Shown here one piece after another: positions 1-10,827 of a stretch of 64,000 nt of DNA. The translations under genes and the position numbers were made by a program. The stretch comes from Gnetum montanum (lineage: Eukaryota > Streptophyta > Gnetopsida > Gnetales > Gnetaceae), in contig MNCI01022355.1 of assembly GCA_015680685.1 (NCBI GenBank), positions 493,262 through 557,261 on the forward strand, in the 5' to 3' direction. A model generated the notes under the pieces. The model worked only from the letters and a program-made list of their open reading frames with translations, searched no databases and was not told the origin of the DNA. How positions within the stretch are numbered: the stretch's first letter is position 1; each line of letters starts with the position of its first letter.

Positions 1-106
1 AATAAACAACAAACAGTAATAACATAAATAATATTCATGGGAAATCATGTAATCAAATAACATTCAATAAACTATGATGCCATGCGACTAGCATGTTCAT
101 GCATAA

Positions 107-210
107 CACTTTTTTCAGTATTTTGCAAGGCCATGCAAATCACATGTACTTGTAAAATACTTTTTTCAATCTTCTGTGAGACCATGTGAGTCACATGTCC
201 TTGTAGAATA
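107..210. repeat. Diverged tandem duplication, about 52-bp unit
   Basis: Two adjacent units both read acttttttca, then a ccatg core, then cacatgt and cttgta(a/g)aat. The units start near 107 and 158. They differ at several positions, so the duplication is not recent. Confidence 0.6.
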
Positions 211-522
211 TGACAAGTAAACTATAATTCCCAGTGCATCATCGCAAACAATTAGACACACAAAGTGCAATTTCATGTGTCATGCAACCAATTGCACATT
301 AGAAGTTCAGAATAGAGGTTGTGTATTACATGATGTCACATTAACTCTCTTTCCTTGTGCAAGTTACGGTGGCTCACACCGAAACTCCAAACAAACTAAA
401 ATATCAAAATTTTCATAGTAACGCTAGTGCGTTCAAAGGGAACCCAACGAATTAAAAAACACACTAGGAACTACAAGGAAGTATGATACAAAATGGCAGT
501 TACTAAGGCAAAAGTTAAGTCT

Positions 523-588
523 GTCCAAAATGAGCGAAATTAGTGAACATACGAAGTCCAAAATGAGCGAAATTAGTGAACATACGAA
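523..588. repeat. Perfect 33-bp tandem duplication
   Basis: Bases 523-555 and 556-588 are identical (unit begins gtccaaaatgagcg and ends acatacgaa). The perfect identity indicates a recent duplication or slippage event. Confidence 0.9.
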
Positions 589-620
589 ATTCAAATGGAT
601 ACGATAACTTACAAAAGTGC

Positions 621-664
621 AAGGAGGATTGGATTTCAGCCCAAGGAGGATTGGATTTCAGCCC
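621..664. repeat. Perfect 22-bp tandem duplication
   Basis: The unit aaggaggattggatttcagc plus two c occurs at 621-642 and again at 643-664 without a gap. It lies 32 bp after the preceding 33-bp duplication. Confidence 0.9.
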
Positions 665-740
665 AAGGCCAATAAGGTAGAGTGCTTAGGAGGTTGAAGG
701 AGCCTTTGGGCCCCATTGTTAGGGTAAAACACTTGCTAAA

Positions 741-799
741 AGGTAGCATTTTGCCCTTTCATGCATACAAATGATTCAGGTAGCATTTTGCCCTTTCAC
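741..799. repeat. 21-bp direct repeat, 38-bp spacing
   Basis: A 21-base sequence beginning aggtagcattttgccc occurs at 741-761 and at 779-799. The intervening bases (atgattc) take part in an inverted repeat with 860-878. Confidence 0.8.
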
Positions 800-880
800 A
801 GCAGAGCAAAGCAGACGTAGATCAGTGGAGATAAAGGCGATGCGTTGCTCTCAAAGTGCTGCCTGAATCATTTGTGATGC

Positions 881-1150
881 TTGAAAAAACTTACTTTGCT
901 TGGCATTGTTTTAGCTAGTGGAGATAAAAATAAGGCTCTTCCCCAAGTTCTCTGCATACCTGATGAGACTACAATGGATCTTAGCCCTGTTCTGAAAGGG
1001 TTGGCATTTCAGAAAGCAAGCTTCCACATAATTCTGGCAAGAAACTCCTTTTGCTTTGCAGCAAGGGCTTCCAAAATCATTCAGGATCTAATTGCTTGCG
1101 GCAGGCTTATGGATGACTCTTGCAACAATTCCAATTCACGGTATCTTTAA
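881..1150 (+). CDS. Open frame of unknown function, possible upstream part of the PPR locus
   Basis: This frame codes 89 residues. I do not recognise a domain. The composition is ordinary (for example residues near ARASKIIQDLIACGR could form an amphipathic helix), and the frame lies on the same strand as the PPR remnant about 540 bp upstream. It could be the N-terminal exon of that gene, because a plausible splice acceptor (polypyrimidine tract and ttcag near 1684-1694) precedes the first recognisable PPR sequence. It could equally be a chance frame. There is no signal peptide or membrane segment. A transcript across 881-1700 would decide it. Confidence 0.2.
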   Translation: MKKLTLLGIVLASGDKNKALPQVLCIPDETTMDLSPVLKGLAFQKASFHIILARNSFCFAARASKIIQDLIACGRLMDDSCNNSNSRYL

Positions 1151-1691
1151 CCCTTCCTGATGTTTCAATCCTTGTTCCAGTGGCAATCGAAAATAGTTTT
1201 CCAAGTTTTTGGATTTTTTCGGAAGGATGGAAGCCTATTTTTTCTTTTATAAACCTATTTGTCGACAGGTTCTCGAACCCTCTGGAAATCTTAAGAACCG
1301 GTACATAATAATGGCGTTTCAGGGATAAGAGAATCAGGATATTGCTGAATTAAAAGTCGAATAAGTTGAATTAAAATATGAAAACAATAAGTTTTATATA
1401 AAAAACAACGGCAGCATCAACCTAATGAAATTTTTATTCTTCTTTCCAACTGTCTTTCTTATCTTTTATTTCTTTTCCTCTGGTCAGCACATTTCGTGAG
1501 GATTGAGCAACTTGTTCTATTTTGGTAAAGGTGTTGAGAGCATAAATAGGGCAAGGTGTGAATATCATAGATGGCACCCTTTCAGCCATATGGAGCTTAG
1601 CATTTAGCTATGACATCTTTTTGTTGCATAGCATTGTCCAGTGTATTTGTGATTATCCTAATATTTATCCTAATATTCTCCCTTCTCTCTT

Positions 1692-2867
1692 CAGGGCTTT
1701 TCCCAAGTCTGATGATCTTGACAGAATGCAGGGTTTGATTCCAGGGAACTTGGGAACTTATAATCAAATGTCTCTGTTGTAGAGATAAGCTGGATGATGC
1801 TATTGAGTTCCTAGATAAGTTGAATTCTAGAGCTTGTAAATTGGATGTGCGGTCATATACCATAGTTGTTACTGCTCTATGCAGGAAGGGAGGCATGGAG
1901 CAGGCTTGCAAGGTTGTGGATATAATGCAGAGAACTGGAGGTAAACCCAATGTTTATACTTATACTGCTATGATCATGGCTTTTTACAGGGTTGAGAGCC
2001 GGTTGAAGCTCTGAGATGGTTGCAGCTCATGGAGGAAGAGGGAGTTTTGAGTTTTCTAAGGATTCTTTCACATACACTATTCTGGTTGATGGTCTCTGCA
2101 AGGCAGGGTATATGTACAAGGCTAACGAGATTTTTCTGGACGCTTGCAGAGGGGGTCAGGTGAACACCTGCACTTTTAATTGTTTGCTGAGAGGGTTCTA
2201 CAGGGAAAACAGGGCAGACGAAGTTTTTGACCTGTATGAGAAAATGCAGAAAACAGCTTGCAGACCTGATAGTTTTACTTTTGCCATTCTGATTTGGATG
2301 CATCTGAAAAGAAATGAGGTTGCAGAGGCGTTTTCTGTGTACCAGGAAATGAGAGGAACAGGCCTTGAGTTGGGTGTACAGATACTGAAAAATCTTGCCA
2401 AGGGACTTTGTAGGATTGGAAACCACTAAATGGAAAGGGCTTGCATTTTGATCCATGATTATCATTTTTCAAGATCTTCTTTTTCAAAATTTTCTTTTTC
2501 AAATAATGGTGAAATGGACGATGCTCAGGCTTTGCTCAGTGAGATGACTGGGAAAAGTCACCGTCCCAATACTATGCTGTGCAATGTTGTCATCAAAGGA
2601 CTATGCAGAGAGGGAAGGCTGGATGATGCCAGGGATGTTTTAAATTCAATGACTCTATTCAATACACATCCTGATGCTGCCTCTTGTGATATTTTAATAA
2701 AAGCTTACGTTGGAGCACAGAGATTTCAAGAAGCTGAACAACTATATGAATGGGCTATTCAGAGAAATCTTTTGCCGTCTCATAAACCAGTAATTGGAGA
2801 ACTTGAAAGATTGTTGAAAGAGTTTGTCAGAAGATATGAGCTTGCTGCATGTTCCGAATATGTCTAA
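1692..2867 (+). pseudogene. Pentatricopeptide repeat (PPR) protein, P-class, disrupted
   Basis: PPR proteins bind organellar RNA through tandem helical repeats of about 35 residues. Translated pieces show about eight such repeats, including SYTIVVTALCRKGGMEQA (from about 1850), FTYTILVDGLCKAG (about 2068), CTFNCLLRGFYRENRADEVF (about 2170), FTFAILIW (about 2275), LCNVVIKGLCREGRLDDA (about 2577) and SCDILIKAY (about 2683). There is no E or DYW tail, so it is P-class. The reading frame shifts near 1775-1785, near 1990-2000 and near 2035-2060. An in-frame TAA at 2427-2429 precedes an insert of about 80 bp rich in ttcttttc-type repeats that splits a repeat. The last block (2430-2867) is open and ends in a natural stop. 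A possible splice acceptor lies at 1684-1694. P-class PPR genes are usually intronless, so the breaks are better read as decay than introns. The family is clear; activity is unlikely. Confidence 0.85.
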
Positions 2868-4965
2868 GTCTGAATGTTCAAACTGAGGAGGCACAGTAAA
2901 TCAAAGCAATTTGATTAGTTGTCTAGCATAAGGTAGGCAGAGATTGAAGCTACAAGTTGTTCAAGTTCTTTAATTTTTAACTAATGTACAAAAAGGAATC
3001 CTTTGTTACCTGTCACAACTAAAGATATTCCTGTGGTCTTTTCAGCAGCTTGCAACAATATAGTGAATGCAAATGTTATTCTGAATTTCTGCCTTAAGTT
3101 GGTCATTGTTGGTAATATGCTTTGCAGCATATATTTCAGCTTTTGTTAGAAATGAACCTGAGATAAGAAATATGAGAGGAAATTTTAAATATGTTAATTT
3201 CCTGAGACATTATTCCATCACCGTTGCCTCTTTTCATCAGATAAGGTGCCTGCAACCTTGTAACAAAGGTACGACTAGGTGAACAAACAGCAATACGATT
3301 TCTGAAGTGATTGAGCCTAAATGAACTAGAATATCAAGCTAACAAAATACCTGGTTCAAAATTTATTTCTTTGGGCAAATATCTTTAATTTATGTTTCTG
3401 AGTAGCCGACTGAAAATTATGCATCGTTGTCCCATGCGGACACACTCATCGTACAAATGCTTATATTGTAAATTGATGATGATTATGAGAAGCCGACAAG
3501 CCTTGCACGAAACTGAATCGCTACGTAATAAGCAAATGCTTGGTCTAGAAAATGAAAGTACATGCAAGCCTAAAAAGATTATATCTAATATTTTTGGAAT
3601 TAAGTGTTATATTTTTAGAAAAGTTGTCAGGATTTGGAGCATAAATCCTTTATGAACTCTGGAATTTTGTCAAAATTTGATGACATAATTGAAAATTTAT
3701 TTACCATGACTCATGGTCTTCAAACTATAAGTTCACAACGAGTTGTGGTCTTAAAAAAAAAAAATTCAAATATGAAAATACCACAAGAGCACTCCAAGTT
3801 GTGGTCTAATGAAATGGTTAAAAAAAATTTGAAATTACAGATACTAGAGATCATGGTATATTCACTATGACCCAAGCACAAGTCATGGTGAAAAAATTAG
3901 ATTTTTTGAGTCAACTTTAGGAACCTATAACTCCATTGTTATTTGAAGTTTTGAAGTGATCTTGGGCTCATTAGAAAGCTCTTGAAAAGATATGTCTTCC
4001 AAGTTTTAGCTCAATTGGAATTCATTTGGTTAGTCAAAATTGGCTTGAAAAGTCACTTTGAACTATTTGATTTTGTTAAGGCACTTCACCATGAGTCTTG
4101 GAAAAACACCTTCAATGTGGATTGAATTGTTAATGTTGCCTTGAGCAATTGAACAATATGTGATGAAGAATTAATTAGATTGATTTGAATTTGATAAGGA
4201 ATTGAATTGTTCAACCTTGAGGATTTTTGATTTTTCAAATGGAATGTTGAAATTGAAATGTAATGATAAGTTGAATTAATTTGGTGATTTTGATAATACT
4301 AATGAGATGATGTGAGTAATTGTTGATGAGACTATTGATGAATATTGGAAATATTGAGATGATGAATGAGTTGTTGATTAAGTGATGATATAAAACAAAA
4401 GATCATCACCTAAAGGCTTAATGTTCATCTCGTGAAAGCAGGGTCTCTGGAGGGTAGTAGATGAAGTGATAATATATAGTGAAGAATAAATGTTTATGTG
4501 TTGAATAATGAAAATTGATGAATTGTTGGAGGAAATTTCATAATCAAAATGACAATCTTATTATTGAAGTATTTTTTACAATCTATTATGTCCATATATT
4601 TATAGCTAATTGATGTGGCTATAATAGTATATGATGGATAACCTGCTGGAAATTGAAAGGACAGAAGAGATTCAAGTCATTATTTAATTACATCTACCTA
4701 TCAATTTTTTTTATTAAAAGGAAAATAAATAGAATTTCCTATCTTGTTCTATATGTCAAGAAAAAATCAAATTTAAAATATATGGCTTTTGTTCCTATAT
4801 TACAAAAATTCTATTTTGTCTTTCCTTAAGCTTTGACCTAGACACTTGTCTTCGTGCTTTTACTTGATTTTGTTGCACTTTTATATGTAAATATGGTTTT
4901 CTATCACCTTGAACTTTGGCTTGTTGAATTCATTTCTTTGTTTTACATTGAATCCAAAACATGGT
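2868..4965. other. Intergenic AT-rich DNA downstream of the PPR remnant
   Basis: Small frames at 3392-3870 have no recognisable domain and look fortuitous. The only structured item I see is the SINE 3' part near 4389-4475. The first few hundred bases may be the old 3' UTR of the PPR gene. Confidence 0.5.
4389..4475 (-). mobile_element. SINE 3'-end fragment
   Basis: On the minus strand this matches the 3' part of the two SINE copies at 25535-25687 and 27361-27536: a cacgagatgaacatt block, then aagcctttaggtgatgatc, then a T-rich tail. The tRNA-like head is missing. Confidence 0.55.
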
Positions 4966-5777
4966 TGATGAGTGACGAGTAGACCTTATGCCCAACCATA
5001 TGAATCAGAAGTGTTCACTAGTGATTTGGTCAAATTCCATGGACTTTAGTTCTCCAAATGCCAATAGCAAAGATAGTGATCTACAAGCATGATCGTTGTC
5101 TTCTTGGCTACACTTGTGTAAGTGCAAGTGTATGGTTAAGTGGAGCCAAGGCACATAATTTGTATTAATTTTAGAATTTTATAGGAATTAATCTAGTGTA
5201 AGATAAAGTAATTGATTAAGAATTAATCTAGGTAATTATCTAATGTTTTATCCTATTTCCTAGTATAAGTATCTGACCCCACCTTCTGTACACATCCTGA
5301 ACTCATTACAATGTTATTGGGTTGCCAAGTGATAACATTGCTAGGGTGACAAAGCGTTAACGTTATGCTCGAGGCAATCATACTTATGTGTATTTAATTA
5401 ACTGAGAACATGGAAGTAAAGTACATGAATAATAAATTTCATAAAAGTAAACATTAATCTATTTCCAAATGCTACGAGGAGTTTCAAGAAGTTTGTATTT
5501 ATTGCCATCACACCAAAGTGTCTAGGTACATTGATGCTCAAATAAGGATATATACAATCCTTGAATCCTACTGTGGGCACTTAGAAAATACTCTAACTCT
5601 TATGGGAAGAAATTGTAAGAACTCAACTAAGCTATTGACTATTAGATGCCATAAATGTAGTAGGTATGCACATTTATATAGGTAGACTTAGATGCCATGT
5701 CAACGCATGCATGTCAACGCATCAACTCATGCATCAATGCATACCCGTCAATGTAGCCCAATGATGATGATTCATCA
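4966..5777 (-). repeat. Family-1 LTR (3' LTR of element A)
   Basis: It begins tgatgag and ends attcatca on the plus strand, giving TG...CA ends with TGATGA/TCATCA inverted termini. It is related to the LTRs starting at 28355, 30726, 32856, 35815, about 45229 and 59292. A minus-strand TATA-like sequence lies near 5672-5682. On the high-coordinate side the conserved tract (G-rich on the minus strand, ...tggtggta) fits a polypurine tract. On the low side there is no primer-binding site, so bases below 4966 are probably genomic flank. Length 812 bp. Confidence 0.8.
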
Positions 5778-8700
5778 TACCACCATGACTGACTGAAAAA
5801 TTGTCCTTGAGTGAATAAAAGTAGGATCGAGCTTCTTACAAATTTGGAAAGGTATAGAACCACAAACTAACTAACTCACTAACTATCCTAGGTGCCTGAT
5901 TGTATGGGTTTACAATGATTATAAAAATGGGTGTTCAAGAAAATAAAATTGAACATCCTTTTCAAAACTAGAAAACTGGAAATCCTTTGATGATTGAAGA
6001 TGAAGAGACGATCAAATAGTGCTAGGAGGTGTAGGCTCTTGGAGTGTTGAAGAACCTTCTCAAAGCTTCAGTGCCCATGGCAATGGTGGTTGAGGCTGAG
6101 GCAATGGTTGCAGTTGTCTTGTTGCAGCTACTACTTCTAGTGGAAGATAGGAGGCATCCAGTAGAACCTTTATCTTCTCTTTCATACTATGGGGATTATA
6201 CATAGTTCACACAACATCAACGATGTGAGCTGGTACAGGAACATCCCAAAGATAGCCATGGTTAGGAACAACTGTTTGACATTCATGAATCAGGCAGTGA
6301 ATTGTTTACATTCAATTTTGAATGTCCTGACAAGGTTTTGCAGCTCTTGGTAATCGTTCATTATTTTGGTTGCATTCTCAATAATTGATCTTTGATCTGT
6401 GAATTGGGCTGTGTGAACTTCAAGCTCAGCGTTAGTTATTTCCAACTTTTGCTTTGTATCCTTATGGTGCTTGAACTCTATCTCACATAGGACGTATGAG
6501 TTGGCCGCTTTTTTCTCTAGCTATGGCCACAACCTTCTGGCAGTTAGCATTGCCAAGTTTGCATATTCAAGGTTAGCATACTTTGTCATCTTCTTGATCT
6601 ACAACTCTTTTAGGTGGATTTTAGCTTTGTTGTAGGCATTTTACCCATCAAAGATGGATTGCCATGTGTCACCTCTTTGTTGGAGTTATTAGAGACTCTT
6701 GTTCATCTTCACCTTGGCTAGTTGGATTTCCTTTCCGTTGACTTCCTTGAGAAGCCCAACCTGGTCCCTGTAGTAATTCCTGACTCGTTCAAACTTTAGG
6801 ATCTCATTTTTCCAAGAGGCTATCTTAATGGTCGATTTCTAGCAAAGAACACAGACTTCTTCCATCCAGAGATTTCAATTTTCAATAGCCAATGTCCTCA
6901 AATCCATATTCACCTTGGCAAACTACTCTTGCTACTCTCGTAAAAATTTCACCATTTGATCTTTTTATGCCTCAACATTCTATAGGTGGTGATTGTCTTT
7001 GGTCAAAAGTAGATTCTCCTTGCAAACTTGTGATAGGTCCTTCTTGGTGTTGTAGGCCAAGGCCTTCGATAGGGACGTGTCAAAGACCACCATCTCCTTT
7101 GCCTTCTTAGCCTCTTTTAATCTATTTCAAAGCTATAAGAAAGCTTCATCCCTTGTTACTGCCTAGCTGAGAATGATGGAATTAGCTAATTAGGCTCTAA
7201 ATTTTTCAACCTTGGTAGCCAACTGTTTATTTTTAGAGGTGGCTACCTTAAGTTGGGCATTGGCAATGATGGACTTGCCCTTAGCTTCTAGTAGTTCTAA
7301 TTGCATAGTAGTGATGTTATCTAGGAGATCAAAGATCTCCAAAAGAAGTTGCCCAATACCCACCAATCAGTCCAACACCTCCTCTTGTGGGGTTGCACTT
7401 AGCCTTCCACTTGCTTGTGTAAACATCTACATGTCTAAGTCTAGTAATGTTTGGTATGGCAACTACAGGAGAGTTTAGTACATCTGCTACATGATCAGTC
7501 ATCACCTCTATTGTTGTCTTCTATCCGTGGTGTTGCATTACCAAGATAGTTGTCCCCTCGCCTTCCTCCAAGCATACCAAAATAGAGGCGACATTCCTAG
7601 AGATCTTTGGAAATTGTTATTATCCTAGGATGGACACTGTCATCTCCTGGATGCTTGGATTTAACCTCATGGTTGCCTACATCCTTTGTGTGGAGAACAA
7701 TGATGCAATTTCCTTGAACCAATTGATGGTTTAGGTAACTTCATTAAGATGAATCAATGCTAGTTAGTAGATTAAAGGTTCCCTATCACTTACTCTTTCC
7801 TGCTACTAATGTAGGATTGTTCAAAGAGCTTTTTCATTCACTCAATAGTAGCATGAGCCTCTGACATTGTTTCTTGGATTAGTGGTGGTGGTGGTTGCTC
7901 CGCTTCTTGCAGCTTGGCAGGTGCTTTATCCTTCATCATCTCTTACCAAGATGTAGCAAGAGCATGATGAAGAACATTGTTGGCATAATGAGCTATGCCT
8001 TCCATTTAGCATAATTTTCTAATGAGACATGGAAAGGGGAGTTTCTTCCTCCCACGCTCATTTTCTTTAAACCTTTTCTCAATCACTAGGAATATGAGCT
8101 ATGAAAGGTTGACCAGGAATTTACCACTTAGAGAAATACATGCATGGGCAATGAAGGCTATGATTTTTCTTGGCCTTACCATTAGGTTTATGTGGTAGGC
8201 CACAATTTTGAAGTAGACTATACTTCTTACGATCCACTGCATAGCACAGTTGGACCCACTCCTTCTTGACATCTAGGTCTACCTGCATTGAGATTTTTAC
8301 CAAAGTTGCATTCGTATTAGGTAACCCGAGGGCCCCTTAAATGGCCTCGACTAAATAAGACATATTGATTTCCTTGATCTTGACCATGGCATCTGCTTAT
8401 CTATTGTTCCAGAAGAGGGATGCCTCTTCCATGTACCACTCCCCACTAGATGTGAAGATAGGAAACATGGGAGACGCTTGCAACTAAGTTTTTACCTCTT
8501 TTGACACCAAGTTCAAGAAGGGACCAAAGTTAAGTTCTTGAAGAATTGCACTTTGGACCTTCTTAGTGCAAATTTACCTTAAGTAGGCCTCAATTAAGGT
8601 GATTTCCAAGTTTGTTCTAGGTCTAAGAACCTTGTCTTACTGTGATTGACTAGTTTTAGCTATGGGAATTTGACAAATAGATTCCACTTCAGGCTCCTCC

Positions 8701-8837
8701 CTAAGAGGTTTCATTGTATGAGTTTCAACTGCTTCTTCTTAGAGCTATTGAGGCTACTAACCTCTTTCATTAGTTGGTCACTTATCCCTTGGTTGGGATG
8801 GCCCTTCCTCCTACGGTCTTTTGACTTTCGGTGTCAT
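5778..8837 (-). pseudogene. Accessory ORF of element A (env position), degenerate
   Basis: The start is inferred from an ATG at 8835-8837 that is conserved in the second copy (50848), followed in both by a GPSQPRDK- or PSQLRDK-like stretch. The N-terminal third aligns by eye with the second copy's globular domain. The middle (about 7200-6400) matches the helical, Glu/Lys-rich coiled-coil part of that copy. The C-terminal end near 6040 is Pro/Gln-rich. The frame is broken by many stops, so this is a fossil. The gene lies between pol and the 3' LTR in the sense orientation, where Athila elements carry an env-like ORF. I see no membrane segment. A relation to the plant-transposon domain family (Pfam PF20167) is only a suspicion. 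Confidence 0.55.
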
Positions 8838-10420
8838 TTTTAATCACAAAATAACTAAGGATTAGCTTTTAATGTGTAACTTAGAACACTTTGATACCTT
8901 GTCTCCTTGGCTAGTTACACTTAGGCTAAGTTGTAATTATGAAGGAATGATTATTTTAATATTATTTTATTGGAATAGCTACCTGAGTTCATTGGTAGGG
9001 TTTAACTTACATGAGTTAGTGATCCTTAATATTATTTTATTTGTTAAAACTTGTGGAAGTTAGAAAAAGTTCAAAAAAATTTCTATCAAAAACCTATGGT
9101 TTATGGTCCCCATGACGTAAATCTTACCTCTAGTAGTAACAGGATTGAGGAACGAAGTGATTTGGATAAGTGGTTAGAAAGTTATGGACTCAAGAAGGCT
9201 TTGGGCTTTAAAAACTACAAAAACTCCCTTTTGGAAGGACTATGTAAGTAGGTCCTTCCCATAGTAGGCTCATTCCTTTAATGTCCTTACATGCCCTCAA
9301 ACCAAGGAGTTTGTGGGCTTCAAGGATGATTAATGGTTGTGGATAATTAAAAACCAAATCACCAAAGAAATGATCAAAGAATTTCAATTTTTTACCAAAG
9401 GAACCCATCGAAACCTTCATGAAAAGAGGAAGTGAGGTGGTACATGGAAAGAATAGGTGGGAGAGAGAGAAGATAGAATGGAGCTCCACATGTTGGTCAC
9501 ATGAAGTCTATTTTGGAAGATGTGGTTAATATGACCAAAGAACTTCCTTAGTTTGAATTAAGACCATCCACTTCCAATGAATTCACATTGTCACATTAGA
9601 TCATTCCACCCCAAGGTACAAGAACATCCCCATAGACCACTCACCATTCCAAAGAAAGAAGAAAAAAGAAGTAAGAAGGGAAAAGAATCTTAGTTAGAGG
9701 GATGTCTTTATGCATGGGTAACATGTCTTTCTAGCCCCATAACTAGTGCTTGTAGCCTGTTATTGTGTCTAAGGGGTGTGCTTTCAATTTCCATTATGTT
9801 TTTCTTAAGTGGGAACCACACCATGCAAAAATATTTCTTCCTATTTATTTCTTGATGGAGGAATGGTGGGTAATTCATGGACATACTCATGCAACCCTAG
9901 ATGGTAGGAAAGTACAAAAGTGACAAATCCCCTTAAATTCACACCATTGTCCATCCACTTAATTTATCTCAAGTTTGGAAACTACAAAGGCCACTAATTC
10001 GTTATAAGTTTTTATTAAGAGGGGCCTCATATTTTGAAAATGAGGAAACATCATAGAGCTATGTGGAGTGGTGGATGATGTAGACTCACTACCTATTATC
10101 ATGAAAAAAAATCAATGTCACATATGTAAATGTCAAAATTTTAAAATGAAATCCAATCTCTTGTAATCAAATAAAAAATGTAGTTTCAAACCATCCTCAA
10201 TTAGTAGTTGTAGTCGGCTTCAAAGTCCTGATGGAAATAAAGAAAAATAAAGGGATGTAAGAGAAATTCAAATAGAGAATAATATATAGAAAAAATTGTA
10301 AAAGACTCAATTGAAAACATACTATAGATGGTGTAAAACAAAAACTGAGAAGCCACTTTATATGATTTTAGTATGGATGGTCATCTTCCCCATGACTAAG
10401 TGGGAAGGGGGAGATCCGAA
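8838..10420 (-). other. Element A non-coding module between pol and accessory ORF
   Basis: This stretch has no convincing gene. It is repeated in the family: the block near 9240-9320 recurs at about 34845, 37400 and 51645, and the block near 9690-9835 recurs at about 35285, 37855 and 52085. The latter holds aaggggtgtgctttcaat followed by a complementary-looking accacaccatgcaaa. The block at 10380-10425 (gggaagggggagatcc) matches 52920-52965. Confidence 0.65.
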
Positions 10421-10822
10421 AGATTGAGCATGCTTGTCCATTGGTTGAGGCATTGTGTTCACTAGTTATCTTTGGTTCTAGGAAAGGTTTTAATTATTGA
10501 GTGTTGACCAAAAGTTTTTTATTTGGATTGGTAGAATGGTAGATCATCATGACCCTAGATGGAAAGGTTTCATAAATGATGTAAGGGTCCTCCCATAGCA
10601 TTTGGAATTTTGTTCATTGAGGAACATGCATGGTGTTCCAACAGAGCACCTTATCTCCTAGTTGAAACTTTACTTTCCTAATCCTAAGGTTGTGTGATCA
10701 TTTATTGTATGCCTTATGCACTTTTTTTGATGATAGGACCACTAATCGATTCTCATCTAGCATGTTGAGAGTCATTAGTCTTTCTTTCTATGCTAGACTT
10801 AAGTCTAAGATAAGGTCACATG
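10421..10822 (-). pseudogene. C-terminal end of element A polyprotein
   Basis: On the minus strand this matches the pol end of the copy at 53000-53370, which shows a W-E-G-P-Y-I-V motif typical of the integrase C-terminal region, followed by a Lys-Pro-Phe tail. The gene is cut at 10823 by element B and resumes at 24241. It lies just upstream, in minus sense, of the 3' module and accessory ORF. Confidence 0.6.
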
Positions 10823-10827
10823 CTATT
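10823..10827. repeat. Target-site duplication CTATT, left copy
   Basis: The five bases ctatt directly precede the left LTR of element B and are repeated exactly at 24236-24240 after the right LTR. The sequence on both sides is element A pol, which proves insertion into that gene. Confidence 0.95.

Larger units (their letters stand above)
1..880. other. Gene-free stretch with short tandem duplications
   Basis: I find no credible coding region here. The stretch is AT-rich and holds four small direct duplications, listed separately. Part of it is echoed in reverse: the 18 bases near 767-785 recur inverted at 860-878 with one mismatch, just before the first open frame. It may be upstream sequence of the PPR remnant, but no promoter elements stand out. 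Confidence 0.5.
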
